Shown: positions 11,326 through 24,060 of the stretch, piece after piece
Numbering within the stretch: position 1 is the stretch's first letter
Layout of the letters: each line of letters starts with the position of its first letter
Origin: Cervus elaphus
Taxonomy: Eukaryota > Chordata > Mammalia > Artiodactyla > Cervidae
Reading direction: 5' to 3'
DNA length: 64,000 bases
Assembly: GCF_910594005.1 (NCBI RefSeq)
Contig: NC_057827.1
Span: forward strand, 1,426,001 to 1,490,000
Notes under the pieces: generated by a model
What the model was told of the DNA's origin: nothing
Databases searched by the model: none
The model's input: only the letters and a program-made list of their open reading frames with translations
Position numbers and translations under genes: made by a program

Positions 11326-12121
11326 TAAGGTGGTATTCCTCTGGAGTCGAAGCCAGGGACTAACCTCTCATCTCGAGTTGATTTTTGGTCCACGGAGCTC
11401 TTTCGTGTTGCTACAGTGACCTCAGGATCCCTCTAGCCTTGAAACAGTGTTCTTGGGGTTTCTCTGGAGTGCCATGAAGGAAATCAAGGCTCCTTTCATG
11501 TGTGATGTGCAACACAGAATTGCTCTGCACGCAGTGCAGGGGAATCGGGCCTCATCTCGCGGCGAGGGGGAAGTCTCATGGTTTTTCTCGAGTTGCGGCG
11601 GGAACCTGGGGTATATTCTCGAGTTACGACGGGGATGGCCCTTCCACACACGTGTTTGTTCAGCCACGTCAGGACTCTTGCCTAGTTGCGAGACACAACT
11701 CGGGATTCTCCTCGAGGCTTGGCAAGGCAATTGGGACGCCTCTCCAGCTGAGGGGGGAGACCAAGGGTCCCTTTCCACGTGCCACAGGAATCCTGGGACT
11801 CCTATCAAGTTTCACGAGGAGTCAGGCATCGTCTCCTTTGGAGGCACTGATCTCCGCGTACCTCTGGAGTTTTCAAAGGATGTGAGGCCTCCGGTCGCGA
11901 TGAGGTGGGGAACTAGGTCTTTCTCTGTGGTCTCCACAGGGGATTCAGACATCCTTTCATCTTGGGAGATGCAAGACGAGCCTGCATTCAACTCACTGCA
12001 GGGATATCCAGCCTTATTTCGCGTCAGGGCATCGCGGTGTCCATTCCACTTGAGGCCGCAAACTCAGGGTCCCTCTCACATACGTAGAGCTGAGAGAAGC
12101 CTCCTCTTGAGGTGCTTGTGG
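10639..12121 (+). repeat. Same duplication after the offset change, second copy (5571 bp)
   Basis: Follows the first part without a gap. The offset falls by 1591 bp, exactly the length of monomers 5 and 6 (796 + 795). Confidence 0.84.
11326..12121 (+). repeat. Monomer 15, type C (copy of monomer 8)
   Basis: Shares CCATGAAGG and GAGGGGGGAGACC with monomer 8. Own variants are TTCAACTCACTG and CATACGTAGAGC. Confidence 0.9.
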
Positions 12122-12917
12122 TAAGGTGGTATTCCTCGGGAGTCGAAGCCAGGGACTAACCTCTCATCTCGAGTTGATTTTTGGCCCACGGAGCTCTTTC
12201 GTGTTGCTACAGTGACCTCAGGATCCCTCTAGCCTTGAAACAGTGTTCTTGGGGTTTCTCTGGAGTGCCATCAAGGAAATCAAGGCTCCTTTCATGTGTG
12301 ATGTGCAACACGGAATTGCTCTGCACGCAGTGCAGGGGAATCGGGCCTCATCTCGCAGCGGGGGGGAAGTCTCATGGTTTTTCTCGAGTTGCGGCGGGAA
12401 CCTGGGGTATATGCTCGAGTTACGACGGGGATGGCCTTTCCACCCATGTGTTTCTTCAGCGACGTCAGGACTCCTGCCTAGTTGCGAGGGACAACTCGGG
12501 ATTCTCCTCGAGGCTTGGCAGGGCAATTGGGACGCCTCTCCAGCTGAGGCGGGAGACCAAGTGTTCCTTTCCAAGTGCCACAGGAAACGTGGGACTTCTA
12601 TCAAGTTTCACGAGAAGTCAGGTATCGTCTCCTTTGGAGGCACTGATCTCCGCGTACCTCTGGAGTTTTCAAAGGATGTGAGGCCTCCGGTCACGATGAG
12701 GTGGGGAACTAAGTCTTTCTCTGTGCTTTCCACAGGGGATTCAGACATCCTTTCGTCTTGGGAGATGCAAGGCGAGCCTGCATTGAAGTCACTGCAGGGA
12801 TATCCAGCCTTATTTCGAGTCAGGGCATCACGGTGTCCATTCCACTTGAGGCCGCAAACTCAGGGTCCCTCTCACATACCTAGAGCTGAGAGAAGCCTCC
12901 TCTTGAGGTGCTTGTGG
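12122..12917 (+). repeat. Monomer 16, type D
   Basis: D with many private changes: CGCAGCGGGGGGG, TATATGCTCGAG, CAGGAAACGTGGGACTTC, GGTCACGATG and CAAGGCGAGCC. Confidence 0.87.
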
Positions 12918-13713
12918 TAAGGTGGTATTCCTCGGGAGTCGAAGCCAGGGACTAACCTCTCTTTTCGAGTTGATTTTTGGTCCACAGAGTTCTTTTGTGT
13001 TGCTAAAGTGACCTCAGGATCCCTCTATCCTTGAAACAGTGTTCTTGGGGTTTCTCTGGAGTGCCATCAAGGAAATCAAGGCTCCTTTCATGTGTGATGT
13101 GCAAGACGGAATTGCTCTGCACGCAGTACAGGGGAATGGGGCCTCAACTCGCATCGAGGGGGAAGTCTCATGGTTTTTCTCGAGTTGCGGCGGGAACCTG
13201 GGGTATATTCTCGAGTTACGACGGTGATGGACCTTCCACCCACGTGTTTGTTCAGCCACGTCAGGACTCCTGCCTAGTTGCGAGGGACAACTCGGGATTC
13301 TCCTCGAGGCTTGGCAGGGCAATTGGAACGCCTCTCCAGCTGAGGCGGGAGACCAAGTGTCCCTTTCCACGTGCCACAAGAATCTTGGGACTCCTATCAA
13401 GATTCACGAGGAGTCAGGCATTGTCTCCTTTGGAGGCACTGATCTCCGCGTACCTCTGGAGTTTTCAAAGGATGTGAGGCCTCCGGTCGCAATGAGGTGG
13501 GGAACTAGGTCTTTCTCTGTGGTCTCCACAGGGGATTCAGACATCCTTTCTTCTTGGGAGATGCAAGACGAGCCTGCATTCCAGTCACTGCAGGGATATC
13601 CGGCCTTATTTCGAGTCAGGGCATCGCGGTGTCCATTCCACTTGAGGCCGCAAACTCAGGATCCCTCTCACATACCTAGAGCTGAGAGAAGCCTCCTCTT
13701 GAGGTGCTTGTGG
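12918..13713 (+). repeat. Monomer 17, type A with hybrid linker
   Basis: The linker starts CGGGAGTCGAAGCC but ends as A (CTTTTCGAG, CACAGAGTTC). The A body contains GACGGTGATGGACC. The right part carries CATTCCAG and CAGGATCC. Confidence 0.85.
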
Positions 13714-14509
13714 TAAGGTGGTATTCCTCAGGAGTCGAAGCCAGGGACTAACCTCTCATCTCGTGTTGATTCTTGGCCCACGGAGCTCTTTCGTGTTGCT
13801 ACAGTGACCTCAGGATCCCTCTAGCCTTGAAACAGTGTTCTTGGGGTTTCTCTGGAGTTCCATCAAGGAAATCAAGGCTCCTTTCATGTGTGATGTGCAA
13901 CACGGAATTGCTCTGCACGCAGTGCAGGGGAATCGGGCCTCATCTCGCGGCGAGGGGGAAGTCTCATGGTTTTTCTCGAGTTGCGGCGGGAACCTGGGGT
14001 ATATTCTCGAGTTACGACGGGGATGGCCCTTCCACCCACGTGTTTGTTCAGCCACGTCAGGACCTCTGCCTAGTTGCGAGGGACAACTCAGGATTCTCCT
14101 CGAGGCCTGGCAGGGCAATTGGAACGCCTCTCCAGCTGAGGCGGTAGACCAAGAGTCCCTTTCCACGTGCCACAGGAATCCTGGGTCTCCTATCAAGTTT
14201 CACGAGGAGTCAGGCATCGTCTCCTTTGGAGGCACTGATCTCCGCATACCTCTGGAGTTTTCAAAGAATTTGAGGCCTCCGGTCGCGATGAGGTGGGGAA
14301 CTAGGTCTTTCTCTGTGGTCTCCACAGGGGATTCAGACACCCTTTTGTCTTGGGAGATGGAAGACGAGCCTGCATTCCAGTCACTGCAGGGATATCCGGC
14401 CTTATTTCGAGTCAGGGCATCGCGGTGTCCATTCCACTTGAGGCCGCAAACTCAGGGTCCCTCTCACATACCTAGAGCTGAGAGAAGCCTCCTCTTGAGG
14501 TGCTTCTGG
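13714..14509 (+). repeat. Monomer 18, B linker / A-like middle / B end
   Basis: Linker TTGATTCTTGGCCCACGG combines B and D marks. The middle has TTGGAACG and GGCGGTAGACC. The right part is B (GACACCC, CATTCCAG) and ends GCTTCTGGTAAGG. Confidence 0.83.
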
Positions 14510-15305
14510 TAAGGTGGTATTCCTCTGGAGTCGAAGCCAGGGACTAACCTCTCATCTCGAGTTGATTTTTGGTCCACAGAGTTCTTTCGTGTTGCTACAG
14601 TGACCTCAGGATCCCTCTAGCCTTGAAACAGTGTTCTTGGGGTTTCTCTGGAGTGCCATGAAGGAAATCAAGGCTCCTTTCATGTGTGATGTGCAACACA
14701 GAATTGCTGTGCACGCAGTGCAGGGGAATCGGGCCTCATCTCGCGGCGAGGGGGAAGTCTCATGGTTTTTCTCGAGTTGCGGCGGGAACCTGGGGTATAT
14801 TCTCGAGTTACGACGGGGATGGCCCTTCCACCCACGTGTTTGTTCAGCCACGTCAGGACTCCTGCCTAGTTGCGAGGGACAACTCGGAATTCTCCTCGAG
14901 GCTTGGCAGGGCAATTGGAACGCCTCTCCAGCTGAGGCGGGAGACCAAGGGTCCCTTTCCACGTGCCACAAGAATCCTGGGACTCCTATCAAGTTTCACG
15001 AGGAGTCAGGCATCGTCTCCTTTGGAGGCACTGATCTCCTCGTACCTCTGGAGTTTTCAAAGGATGTGAGGCCTCCGGTCGCGATGAGGTGGGGAACTAG
15101 GTGTTTCTCTGTGGTCTCCACAGGGGATTCAGACATCCTTTCTTCTTGGGAGATGCAAGACGAGCCTGCATTCATGTCACTGCAGGGATATCCGGCCTTA
15201 TTTCGAGTCAGGGCATCTCGGTGTCCATTCCACTTGAGGCCACAAACTCAGGATCCCTCTCACATACCTAGAGCTGAGAGAAGCCTCCTCTTGAGGTGCT
15301 TGTGG
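14510..15305 (+). repeat. Monomer 19, chimera C/A
   Basis: C left part (CAACACAGAATTG, CCATGAAGG) and A right part (TTGGAACG, CTAGGTGTTT, CAGGATCC). The change CTCGGAATTCTCC creates an EcoRI sequence. Confidence 0.86.
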
Positions 15306-16101
15306 TAAGGTGGTATTCCTCTGGAGTCGAAGCCAGGGACTAACCTCTCATCTCGTGTTGATTCTTGGTCCACGGAGCTCTTTCGTGTTGCTACAGTGAC
15401 CTCAGAATCCCTCTAGCCTTGAAACAGTGTTCTTGGGGTTTCTCTGGAGTGCCATCAAGGAAATCAAGGCTCCTTTCATGTGTGATGTGCAACACGGAAT
15501 TGCTCTGCACGCAGTGCAGGGGAAACGGGCCACATCTCGCATCGAGGGGGAAGTCTCATGGTTTTTCTCGAGTTGCGGCGGGAACCTGGGGTATATTCTC
15601 GAGTTACGACGGGGATGGCCCTTCCACACACGTGTTTGTTCAGCCATGTCAGGGCTTCTGCCTAGTTGCGAGGGACAACTCGGGATTCTCCTCGAGGCTT
15701 TGCAGGGCAATTGGGAAGCCTCTCCAGCTGAGGCGGGAGACCACGGGTCCCTTTCCACGTGCCACAGGAATCCTGGGACTCCTATCAAGTTTCACGAGGA
15801 GTCAGGCATCGTCTCCTTTGGAGGCACTGATCTCCGCGTACCTCTGGAGTTTTCAAAGGATGTGAGGCTATCGGTCGCGATGAGGTGGGGAACTAAGTCT
15901 TTCTCTGTGCTTTCCACAGGGGATTCAGACATCCTTTCGTCCTGGGAGATGCAAGACGAGCCTGTATTGAAGTCACTGCAGGGATATCCGGCCTTATTTC
16001 GAGTCAGGGCATCGCGGTGTCCATTCCACTTGAGGCCGCAAACTCAGGGTCCCTCTCACATACCTAGAGCTGAGAGAAGCCTCCTCTTGAGGTGCTTGTG
16101 G
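15306..16101 (+). repeat. Monomer 20, chimera B / D end
   Basis: B linker with CTGGAGTC, then GGGAAACGGGCCACATC (shared with monomer 22) and CATCGAG. The right part is D (GGCTATCGG, ACTAAGTC, TGTGCTTTCC). Confidence 0.84.
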
Positions 16102-16897
16102 GAAGGTGGTATTCCTCTGGAGACGAATCCAGGGACTAACCTCTCTTTTCGAGTTGATTTTTGGTCCACAGAGTTCTTTCGTGTTGCTACAGTGACCTCA
16201 GGATCCCTCTAGCCTTGAAACAGTGTTCTTGGGGTTTCTCTGGAGTGCCATCAAGGAAATCAAGGCTCCTTTCATGTGTGATGTGCAAGACGGAATTGCT
16301 CTGCACGCAGTACAGGGGAATCGGGCCTCATCTCGCATCGAGGGGGAAGTCTCATGGTTTTTCTCGAGTTGCGGCGGGAACCTGGGGTATATTCTCGAGT
16401 TACGACGGGGATGGCCCTTCCACACACGTGTTTGTTCAGCCACGTCAGGACTCCTGCCTAGTTGCGAGGGACAACTCGGGATTCTCCTCGAGGCTTGGCA
16501 GGGCAATTGGAACGCCTCTCCAGCTGAGGCGGGAGACCAAGGGTCCCTTTCCACGTGCCACAAGAATCCTGGGACTGCTATCAAGTTTCACGAGGAGTCA
16601 GGCATCGTCTCCTTTGGAGGCACTGATCTCCGCGTACCTCTGGAGTTTTCAAAGGATGTGAGGCCTCCGGTCGCGATGAGGTGGGAAACTAGGTCTTTCT
16701 CTGTGGTCTCCACAGGGGATTCAGACATCCTTTCTTCTTGGGAGATGCAAGACGAGCCTGCATTCAAGTCACTGCAGGGATATCCGGCCTTATTTCGAGT
16801 CAGGGCATCGCGGTGTCCATTCCACTTGAGGCCGCAAACTCAGGATCCCTCTCACATACCTAGAGCTGAGAGAAGCCTCCTCTTGAAGTGCTTGTGG
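16102..16897 (+). repeat. Monomer 21, type A
   Basis: The first base is G instead of T (GTGGGAAGG), which removes the usual TAA here. A body, with GACTGCTATC and GTGGGAAACTAGG. Confidence 0.87.
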
Positions 16898-17693
16898 TAA
16901 GGTGGTATTCCTCAGGAGTCGAAGCCAGGGACTAACTTCTCATCTCGTGTTGATTCTTGGTCCACGGAGCTCTTTCGTGTTGCTACAGTGACCTCAGGAT
17001 CCCTCTAGCCTTGAAACAGTGTTCTTGGGGTTTCTCTGGAGTGCCATCAAGGAAATCAAGGCTCCTTTCATGTGTGATGTGCAACACGGAATTGCTCTGC
17101 ACGCAGTGCAGGGGAAACGGGCCACATCTCGCGGCGAGGGGGAAGTCTCATGGTTTTTCTCGAGTTGCGGCGGGAACCTGGGGTATATTCTCGAGTTACG
17201 ACGGGGATGGACCTTCCACACACGTGTTTGTTCAGCCATGTCAGGACTCCTGCCTAGTTGCGAGGGACAACTCGGGATTCTCCTCGAGGCTTTGCAGGGC
17301 AATTGGGACGCCTCTCCAGCTGAGGCGGGAGACCAAGGGTCCCTTTCCACGTGCCACAGGAATCCTGGGTCTCCTATCAAGTTTCACGAGGAGTCAGGCA
17401 TCGTCTCCTTTGGAGGCACTGATCTCCGCATACCTCTGGAGTTTTCAAAGGATTTGAGGCCTCCTGTCGCGATGAGGTGGGGAACTAGGTCTTTCTCTGT
17501 GGTCTCCACAGGGGATTCAGACACCCTTTCGTCTTGGGAGATGCAAGACGAGCCTGCATTCCAGTCACTGCAGGGATATCCGGCCTTATTTCGAGTCAGG
17601 GCATCGCGGTGTCCATTCCACTTGAGGCCGCAAACTCAGGGTCCCTCTCACATACCTAGAGCTGAGAGAAGCCTCCTCTTGAGGTGCTTCTGG
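16898..17693 (+). repeat. Monomer 22, type B
   Basis: B with GGGAAACGGGCCACATC and GATGGACCTTCC. Ends GCTTCTGGTAAGG like monomers 18 and 26. Confidence 0.88.
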
Positions 17694-18489
17694 TAAGGTG
17701 GTATTCCTCTGGAGTCGAAGCCAGGGACTAACCTCTCATCTCGAGTTGATTTTTGGCCCACGGAGCTCTTTCGTGTTGCTACAGTGACCTCAGGATCCCT
17801 CTAGCCTTGAAACAGTGTTCTTGGGGTTTCTCTGGAGTGCCATCAAGGAAATCAAGGCTCCTTTCATGTGTGATGTGCAACACGGAATTGCTCTGCATGC
17901 AGTGCAGGGGAATCGGGCCTCATCTCGCGGCGAGGGGGAAGTCTCATGGTTTTTCTCGAGTTGCGGCGGGAACCTGGGGTATATTCTCGAGTTACGACGG
18001 GGATGGCCCTTCCACCCACGTGTTTGTTCAGCGACGTCAGGACTCCTGCCTAGTTGCGAGGGACAACTCTGCATTCTCCTCGAGGCTTGGCAGGGCAATT
18101 GGGAAGCCTCTCCAGCTGAGGCGGGAGACCAAGTGTCCCTTTCCAAGTGCCACAGCAATCCTGGGACTCCTATCAAGTTTCACGAGGAGTCAGGCATCGT
18201 CTCCTTTGGAGGCACTGATCTCCGCGTACCTGTGGAGTTTTCAAAGGATGTGAGGCTATCGGTCGCGATAAGGTGGGGAACTAAGTCTTTCTCTGTGCTT
18301 TCCACAGGGGATTCAGACATCATTTCGTCCTGGGAGATGCAAGACGAGCCTGCATTGAAGTCACTGCAGGGATATCCCGCCTTATTTCGAGTCAGGGCAT
18401 CGCGGTGTCCATTCCACTTGAGGCCGCAAACTCAGGGTCCCTCTCACATGCCTAGAGCTGAGAAAAGCCTCCTCTTGAGGTGCTTGTGG
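17694..18489 (+). repeat. Monomer 23, type D
   Basis: D directly after B, so the C step is missing. Private CTCTGCATTCTCC, GGAAGCCTC, ACCTGTGGAG, GCGATAAGG, CATCATTTCG and GATATCCCGCC. Confidence 0.88.
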
Positions 18490-19285
18490 TAAGGTGGTAT
18501 TCCTCTGGAGACGAATCCAGGGACTAACCTCTCTTTTCGAGTTGATTTTTGGTCCACAGAGTTCTTTCGTGTTGCTACAGTGACCTCAGGATCCCTCTAT
18601 CCTTGAAACAGTGTTCTTGGGGTTTCTCTGGAATGCCATCAAGGAAATCAAGGCTCCTTTTATGTGTGATGTGCAAGACGGAATTGCTCTGCACGCAGTA
18701 CAGGGGAATCGGGCCTCATCTCGCATCGAGGGGGAAGTCTCATGGTTTTTCTCGAGTTGCGGCGGGAACCTGGGGTATATTCTCGAGTTACGACGGGGAT
18801 GGCCCTTCCACCCACGTGTTTGTTCAGCCACGTCAGGACTCCTGCCTAGTTGCGAGGGACAACTCGGGATTCTCCTCGAGGCTTTGCAGGGCAATTGGAA
18901 CGCCTCTCCAGCTGAGGCGGGAGACCAAGTGTCCCTTTCCACGTTCCACAAGAATCCTGGGACTCCTATCAAGTTTCACGAGGAGTCAGGCATCGTCTCC
19001 TTTGGAGGCAATGATCTCCGCGTACCTCTGGAGTTTTCAAAGGATGTGAGGCCTCCGGTCGCAATGAGGTGGGGAACTAGGTGTTTCTCTGTGGTCTCCA
19101 CAGGGGATTCAGACATCCTTTCATCTTGGGAGATGCAAGACGAGCCTGCATTCAAGTCACTGCAGGGATATCCGGCCTTATTTCGAGTCAGGGCATCGCG
19201 GTGTCCATTCCACTTGAGGCCGCAAACTCAGGATCCCTCTCACATACCTAGAGCTGAGAGAAGCCTCCTCTTGAGATGCTTGTGG
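18490..19285 (+). repeat. Monomer 24, type A
   Basis: A with B-like GGCTTTGCAGG. Private GGAATGCCATC, CCTTTTATGTG, CACGTTCCAC and GGCAATGATC. Confidence 0.88.
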
Positions 19286-20081
19286 TAAGGTGGTATTCCT
19301 CAGGAGTCGAAGCCAGGGACTAACCTCTCATCTCGTGTTGATTTTTGGCCCACGGAGCTCTTTCGTGTTGCTACAGTGACCTCAGGATCCCTCTAGCCTT
19401 GAAACAGTGTTCTTGGGGTTTCTCTGGAGTGCCATCAAGGAAATCAAGGCTTCTTTCATGTGTGATGTGCAACACGGAATTGCTCTGCACGCAGTGCAGG
19501 GGAATCGGGCCTCATCTCGCGGCGAGGGGGAAGTCTCATGGTTTTTCTCGAGTTGCGGCGGGAACCTGGGGTATATTCTCGAGTTACGACGGGGATGGCC
19601 CTTCCACCCACGTGTTTCTTCAGCGACGTCAGGACTCCTGCCTAGTTGCGAGGGACAACTCGGGATTCTCCTCGAGGTTTTGCAGGGCAATTGGGACGCC
19701 TCTCCAGCTGAGACGGGAGACCAAGGGTCCCTTTCCACGTGCCACAGGAATCCTGGGTCTCCTATCAAGTTTCACGAGAAGTCAGGCATCGGCTCCTTTG
19801 GAGGCACTGATCTCCGCGTACCTCTGGAGTTTTCAAAGGATGTGAGTCTATCGGTCGCGATGAGGTGGGAAACTCAGTCTTTCTCTGTGCTTTCCACAGG
19901 GGATTCAGACATCCTTTCGTCTTGGGAGATGCAAGACGAGCCTGCATTGAAGTCACTGCAGGGATATCCGGCCTTATTTCGCGTCAGGGCATCGCGGTGT
20001 CCATTCCACTTGAGGCCGCAAACTCAGGGTCCCTCTCACATACCTAGAGCTGAGAGAAGCCTCCTCTTGAGGTGCTTGTGG
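19286..20081 (+). repeat. Monomer 25, mosaic B/D
   Basis: Linker mixes CGTGTTG and TTTGGCCCACGG. D middle (CTTCAGCGACG), B (CTGAGACGG, GGGTCTCC), then D end (GTGAGTCTATCGG, CATTGAAG). Confidence 0.84.
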
Positions 20082-20877
20082 TAAGGTGGTATTCCTCTGG
20101 AGACGAATCCAGGGACTAACCTCTCTTTTCGAGTTGATTTTTGGTCCACAGAGTTCTTTCGTGTTGCTACAGTGACCTCAGGATCCCTCTATCCTTGAAA
20201 CAGTGTTCTTGGGGTTTCTCTGGAGTGCCATCAAGGAAATCAAGGCTCCTTTCATGTGTGATGTGCAAGACGGAATTGCTCTGCACGCAGTACAGGGGAA
20301 TCGGGCCTCATCTCGCATCGAGGGGGAAGTCTCATGGTTTTTCTCGAGTTGCGGCGGGAACCTGGGGTATATTCTCGAGTTACGACGGGGATGGCCCTTC
20401 CACACACGTGTTTGTTCAGCCACGTCAGGACTCCTGCCTAGTTGCGAGGGACAACTCGGGATTCTCCTCGAGCCTTGGCAGGGCAATTGGAACGCCTCTC
20501 CAGCTGAGGCGGGAGACCAAGGGTCCCTTTCCACGTGCCACAAGAATCCTGGGACTCCTATCAAGTTTCACGAGGAGTCAGGCATCGTCTCCTTTGGAGC
20601 CACTGATCTCCACGTACCTCTGGAGTTTTCAAAGGATGTGAGGCCTCCGGTCGCGATGAGGTGGGGAACTAGGTGTTTCTCTGTGGTCTCCACAGGGGAT
20701 TCAGACATCCTTTCTTCTTGGGAGATGCAAGACGAACCTGCATTCAAGTCACTGCAGGGATATCCGGCCTTATTTCGAGTCAGGGCATCGCGGTGTCCAT
20801 TCCACTTGAGGCCGCAAACTCAGGGTGCCTCTCACATACCTAGAGCTGAGAGAAGCCTCCTCTTGAGGTGCTTCTGG
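20082..20877 (+). repeat. Monomer 26, type A with altered end
   Basis: A, with GAGCCTTGGC, GGAGCCACTGATCTCCACG, GACGAACCTG and CAGGGTGCCTC. Ends GCTTCTGG like B monomers 18 and 22, and is followed by C. Confidence 0.85.
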
Positions 20878-21673
20878 TAAGGTGGTATTCCTCTGGAGTC
20901 GAAGCCAGGGACTAACCTCTCATCTCGAGTTTATTTTTGGCCCACAGAGTTCTTTCCTGTTGCTACAGTTACCTCAGGATCCCTCTAGCCTTGAAACAGT
21001 GTTCTTGGGGTTTCTCTGGAGTGCCATCAAGGAAATCAAGGCTCCTTTCATGTGTGATGTGCAACACAGAATTGCTCTGCACGCAGTGCAGGGGAATCGG
21101 GCCTCATCTCGCATCGAGGGGGAAGTCTCATGGTTTTTCTCGAGTTGCGGCGGGAACCTGGGGTATATTCTCGAGTTACAACGGGGATGGCCCTTCCACA
21201 CACGTGTTTGTTCAGCCACGTCAGGACTCTTGCCTAGTTGCGAGACACAACTCGGGATTCTCTTCGAGGCTTGGCAAGGCAATTGGGACGCCTCTCCAGC
21301 TGAGGCGGTAGACCATGTGTCCCTTTCCACGTGCCACAGGAATACTGGGACTCCTATCAAGTTTCACGAGGAGTCAGGCATCGTCTCCTTTGGAGGCACT
21401 GATCTCCGTGTACCTCTGGAGTTTTCAAAGGATGTGAGGCCTCCGGTCGCAATGAGGTGGGGAACTAGGTCTTTCTCTGTGGTCTCCACAAGGGATTCAG
21501 ACATCCTTTCTTCTTGGGAGATGCAAGACGAGCCTGCATTCAAGTCACTGCAGGGATATCCGGCCTTATTTCGCGTCAGGGCATTGCGGTGTCCATTCCG
21601 CTTGAGGCCACAAACTCAGGGTCCCTCTCACATACCTAGAGCTGAGAGAAGCCTCCTCTTGAGGTGCTTGTGG
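20878..21673 (+). repeat. Monomer 27, type C with hybrid linker
   Basis: Linker GAGTTTATTTTTGGCCCAC then CAGAGTTC mixes D and A marks. C body, with CTTCGAGGC, GGCGGTAGACCATG, GGAATACTGG and ACAAGGGATTC. Confidence 0.84.
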
Positions 21674-22469
21674 TAAGGTGGTATTCCTCTGGAGTCGAAG
21701 CCAGGGACTAACCTCTCATCTCGAGTTGATTTTTGGCCCACGGAGCTCTTTCGTGTTGCTACAGTGACCTCAGGATCCCTCTAGCCTTGAAACAGTGTTC
21801 TTGGGGTTTCTCTGGAGTGCCATCAAGGAAATCAAGGCTCCTTTCATGTGTGATGTGCAACACGGAATTGCTCTGCACGCAGTGCAGGGGAATCGGGCCT
21901 CATCTCGCGGCGAGGGGGAAGTCTCATGGTTTTTCTCGAGTTGCGGCGGGAACCTGGGGTATATTCTCGAGTTACGACGGGGATGGCCCTTCCACCCACG
22001 TGTTTCTTCAGCCACGTCAGGACTCCTGCCTAGTTGCGAGGGACAACTCTGGATTCTCCTCGAGGCTTGGCAGGGCAATTGGGACGCCTCTCCAGCTGAG
22101 GCGGGAGACCAAGTGTCCCTTTCCAAGTGCCACAGGAATCCTGGGACTCCTATCAAGTTTCACGAGGAGTCAGGCATCGTCTCCTTTGGAGGCACTGATC
22201 TCCGCGTACCTCTGGAGTTTTCAAAGGATGTGAGGCCTCCGGTCGCGATGAGGTGGGGAACTAGGTGTTTCTCTGTGGTCTACACAGGGGATTCAGACAT
22301 CCTTTCTTCTTGGGAGATGCAAGACGAGCCTGCATTCAAGTCACTGCAGGGATATCCGGCCTTATTTCAAGTCAGGGCATCGCGGTGTCCATTCCACTTG
22401 AGGCCGCAAATTCAGGATCCCTCTCACATACCTAGAGCTGAGAGAAGCCTCCTCTTGAGGTGCTTGTGG
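21674..22469 (+). repeat. Monomer 28, chimera D / A end
   Basis: D to about 22160 (ACAACTCTGG, CCAAGTGCC), then an A end (CTAGGTGTTT, CATTCAAG). Private GGTCTACACAG, TTTCAAGTC and GCAAATTCAGG. Confidence 0.86.
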
Positions 22470-23265
22470 TAAGGTGGTATTCCTCAGGAGTCGAAGCCAG
22501 GGACTAACCTCTCATCTCGTGTTGATTCTTGGTCCACGGAGCTCTTTCGTGTTGCTACAGTGACCTCAGGATCCCTCTACCCTTGAAACAGTGTTCTTGG
22601 GGTTTCTCTGGAGTGCCATCAAGGAAATCAAGGCTCCTTTCATGTGTGATGTGCAACACGGAATTGCTCTGCACGCAGTGCAGGGGAATCGGGCCTCATC
22701 TCGCGGCGAGGGGGAAGTCTCATGGTTTTTCTCGAGTTGCGGCGGGAACCTGGGGTATATTCTCGAGTTACGACAGGGATGGCCCTTCCACACACGTGTT
22801 TGTTCAGCCATGTCAGGACTCCTGCCTAGTTGCGAGGGACAACTCGGGATTCTCCTCGAGGCTTTGCAGGGCAATTGGGACGCCTCTCCAGCTGAGGCGG
22901 GAGACCAAGGGTCCCTTTCCACGTGCCACAGGAATCCTGGGTCTCCTATCAAGTTTCACGAGGAGTCAGGCATCGTCTCCTTTGGAGGCACTGATCTCCG
23001 CATACCTCTGGAGTTTTCAAAGGATTTGAGGCCTCCTGTCGCGATGAGGTGGGGAACTAGGTCTTTCTCTGTGGTCTCCACAGGGGATTCAGACATCCTT
23101 TCGTCCTGGGAGATGCAAGACGAGCCTGCATTGAAGTCACTGCAGGGATATCCGGCCTTATTTCGAGTCAGGGCATCGCGGTGTCCATTCCACTTGAGCC
23201 CGCAAACTCAGGGTCCCTCTCATATACCTAGAGCTGAGAGAAGCCTCCTCTTGAGGTGCTTGTGG
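22470..23265 (+). repeat. Monomer 29, chimera B / D end
   Basis: B to about 23085, then D (CGTCCTGGG, CATTGAAG). Variants CTCTACCCTTG, CGACAGGG, TTGAGCCCGC and CTCATATACC. Confidence 0.86.
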
Positions 23266-24060
23266 TAAGGTGGTATTCCTCTGGAGTCGAAACAAGGGAC
23301 TAACCTCTCATCTCGAGTTGATTTTTGGCCCACGGAGCTCTTTCGTGTTGCTACAGTGACCTCAGGATCCCTCTAGCCTTGAAACAGTGTTCTTGGGGTT
23401 TCTCTGGAGTGCCATCAAGGAAATCAAGGCTCCTTTCATGTGTGATGTGCAACACAGAATTGCTCTGCACGCAGTGCAGGGGAATCGGGCCTCATCTCGC
23501 GGCGACGGGGAAGTCTCATGGTTTTTCTCGAGTTGCGGCGGGAACCTGGGGTATATTCTCGAGTTACGACGGGGATGGCCCTTCCACACACGTGTTTGTT
23601 CAGCCACGTCAGGACTCTTGCTAGTTGCGAGACAAAACTCGGGATTCTCCTCGAGGCTTGGCAAGGCAATTGGGACGCCTCTCCAGCTGAGGCGGGAGAC
23701 CAAGGGTCCCTTTCCACGTGCCACAGGAATCCTGGGACTCCTATCAAGTTTCACGAGGAGTCAGGCATCGTCTCCTTTGGAGGCACTGATCTCCGCGTAC
23801 CTCTGGAGTTTTCAAAGGATGTGAGGCCTCCGGTCGCGATGAGGTGGGGAACTAGGTCTTTCTCTGTGGTCTCCACAGGGGATTCAGACATCCTTTCATC
23901 TTGGGAGATGCAAGACGAGCCTGCATTCAAGTCACTGCAGGGATATCCAGCCTTATTTCGCATCAGGGCATCGCGGTGTCCATTCCACTTGAGGCCGCAA
24001 ACTCAGGGTCCCTCTCACATACCTAGAGCTGAGAGAAGCCTCCTCTTGAGGTGCTTGTGG
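23266..24060 (+). repeat. Monomer 30, type C, subtype with 1-bp deletion
   Basis: Linker CGAAACAAGGG. CTTGCTAGTTGCG lacks one C near 23623 (795 bp). Also CGACAAAACTC-like GACAAAACTCGG and TTTCGCATC. First monomer of the 5569-bp block. Confidence 0.88.

Noticed and set aside
14885..14895. EcoRI-like GAATTC sites (monomer 19 and GGGAATTCTC monomers) as a periodic landmark
   Set aside because: They are scattered single-base variants and not a feature of the consensus, so they do not define the repeat.
15427..16212. Longer open frame of 261 residues
   Set aside because: Arises only because the conserved TAA is changed to GAA at the start of monomer 21 (GTGGGAAGG), letting the frame run into the next unit.
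18376..18391. CENP-B box-like CCCGCCTTATTTCGAG in monomer 23 (also in 31 and 38)
   Set aside because: The CGA part is one base out of place and the final A is missing, so it does not fit the box on either strand.
20882..21676. Open frame of 264 residues
   Set aside because: Starts in the linker of monomer 27, where GAGTTTATTTTTGG replaces GAGTTGATTTTTGG and removes a TGA. A chance extension.
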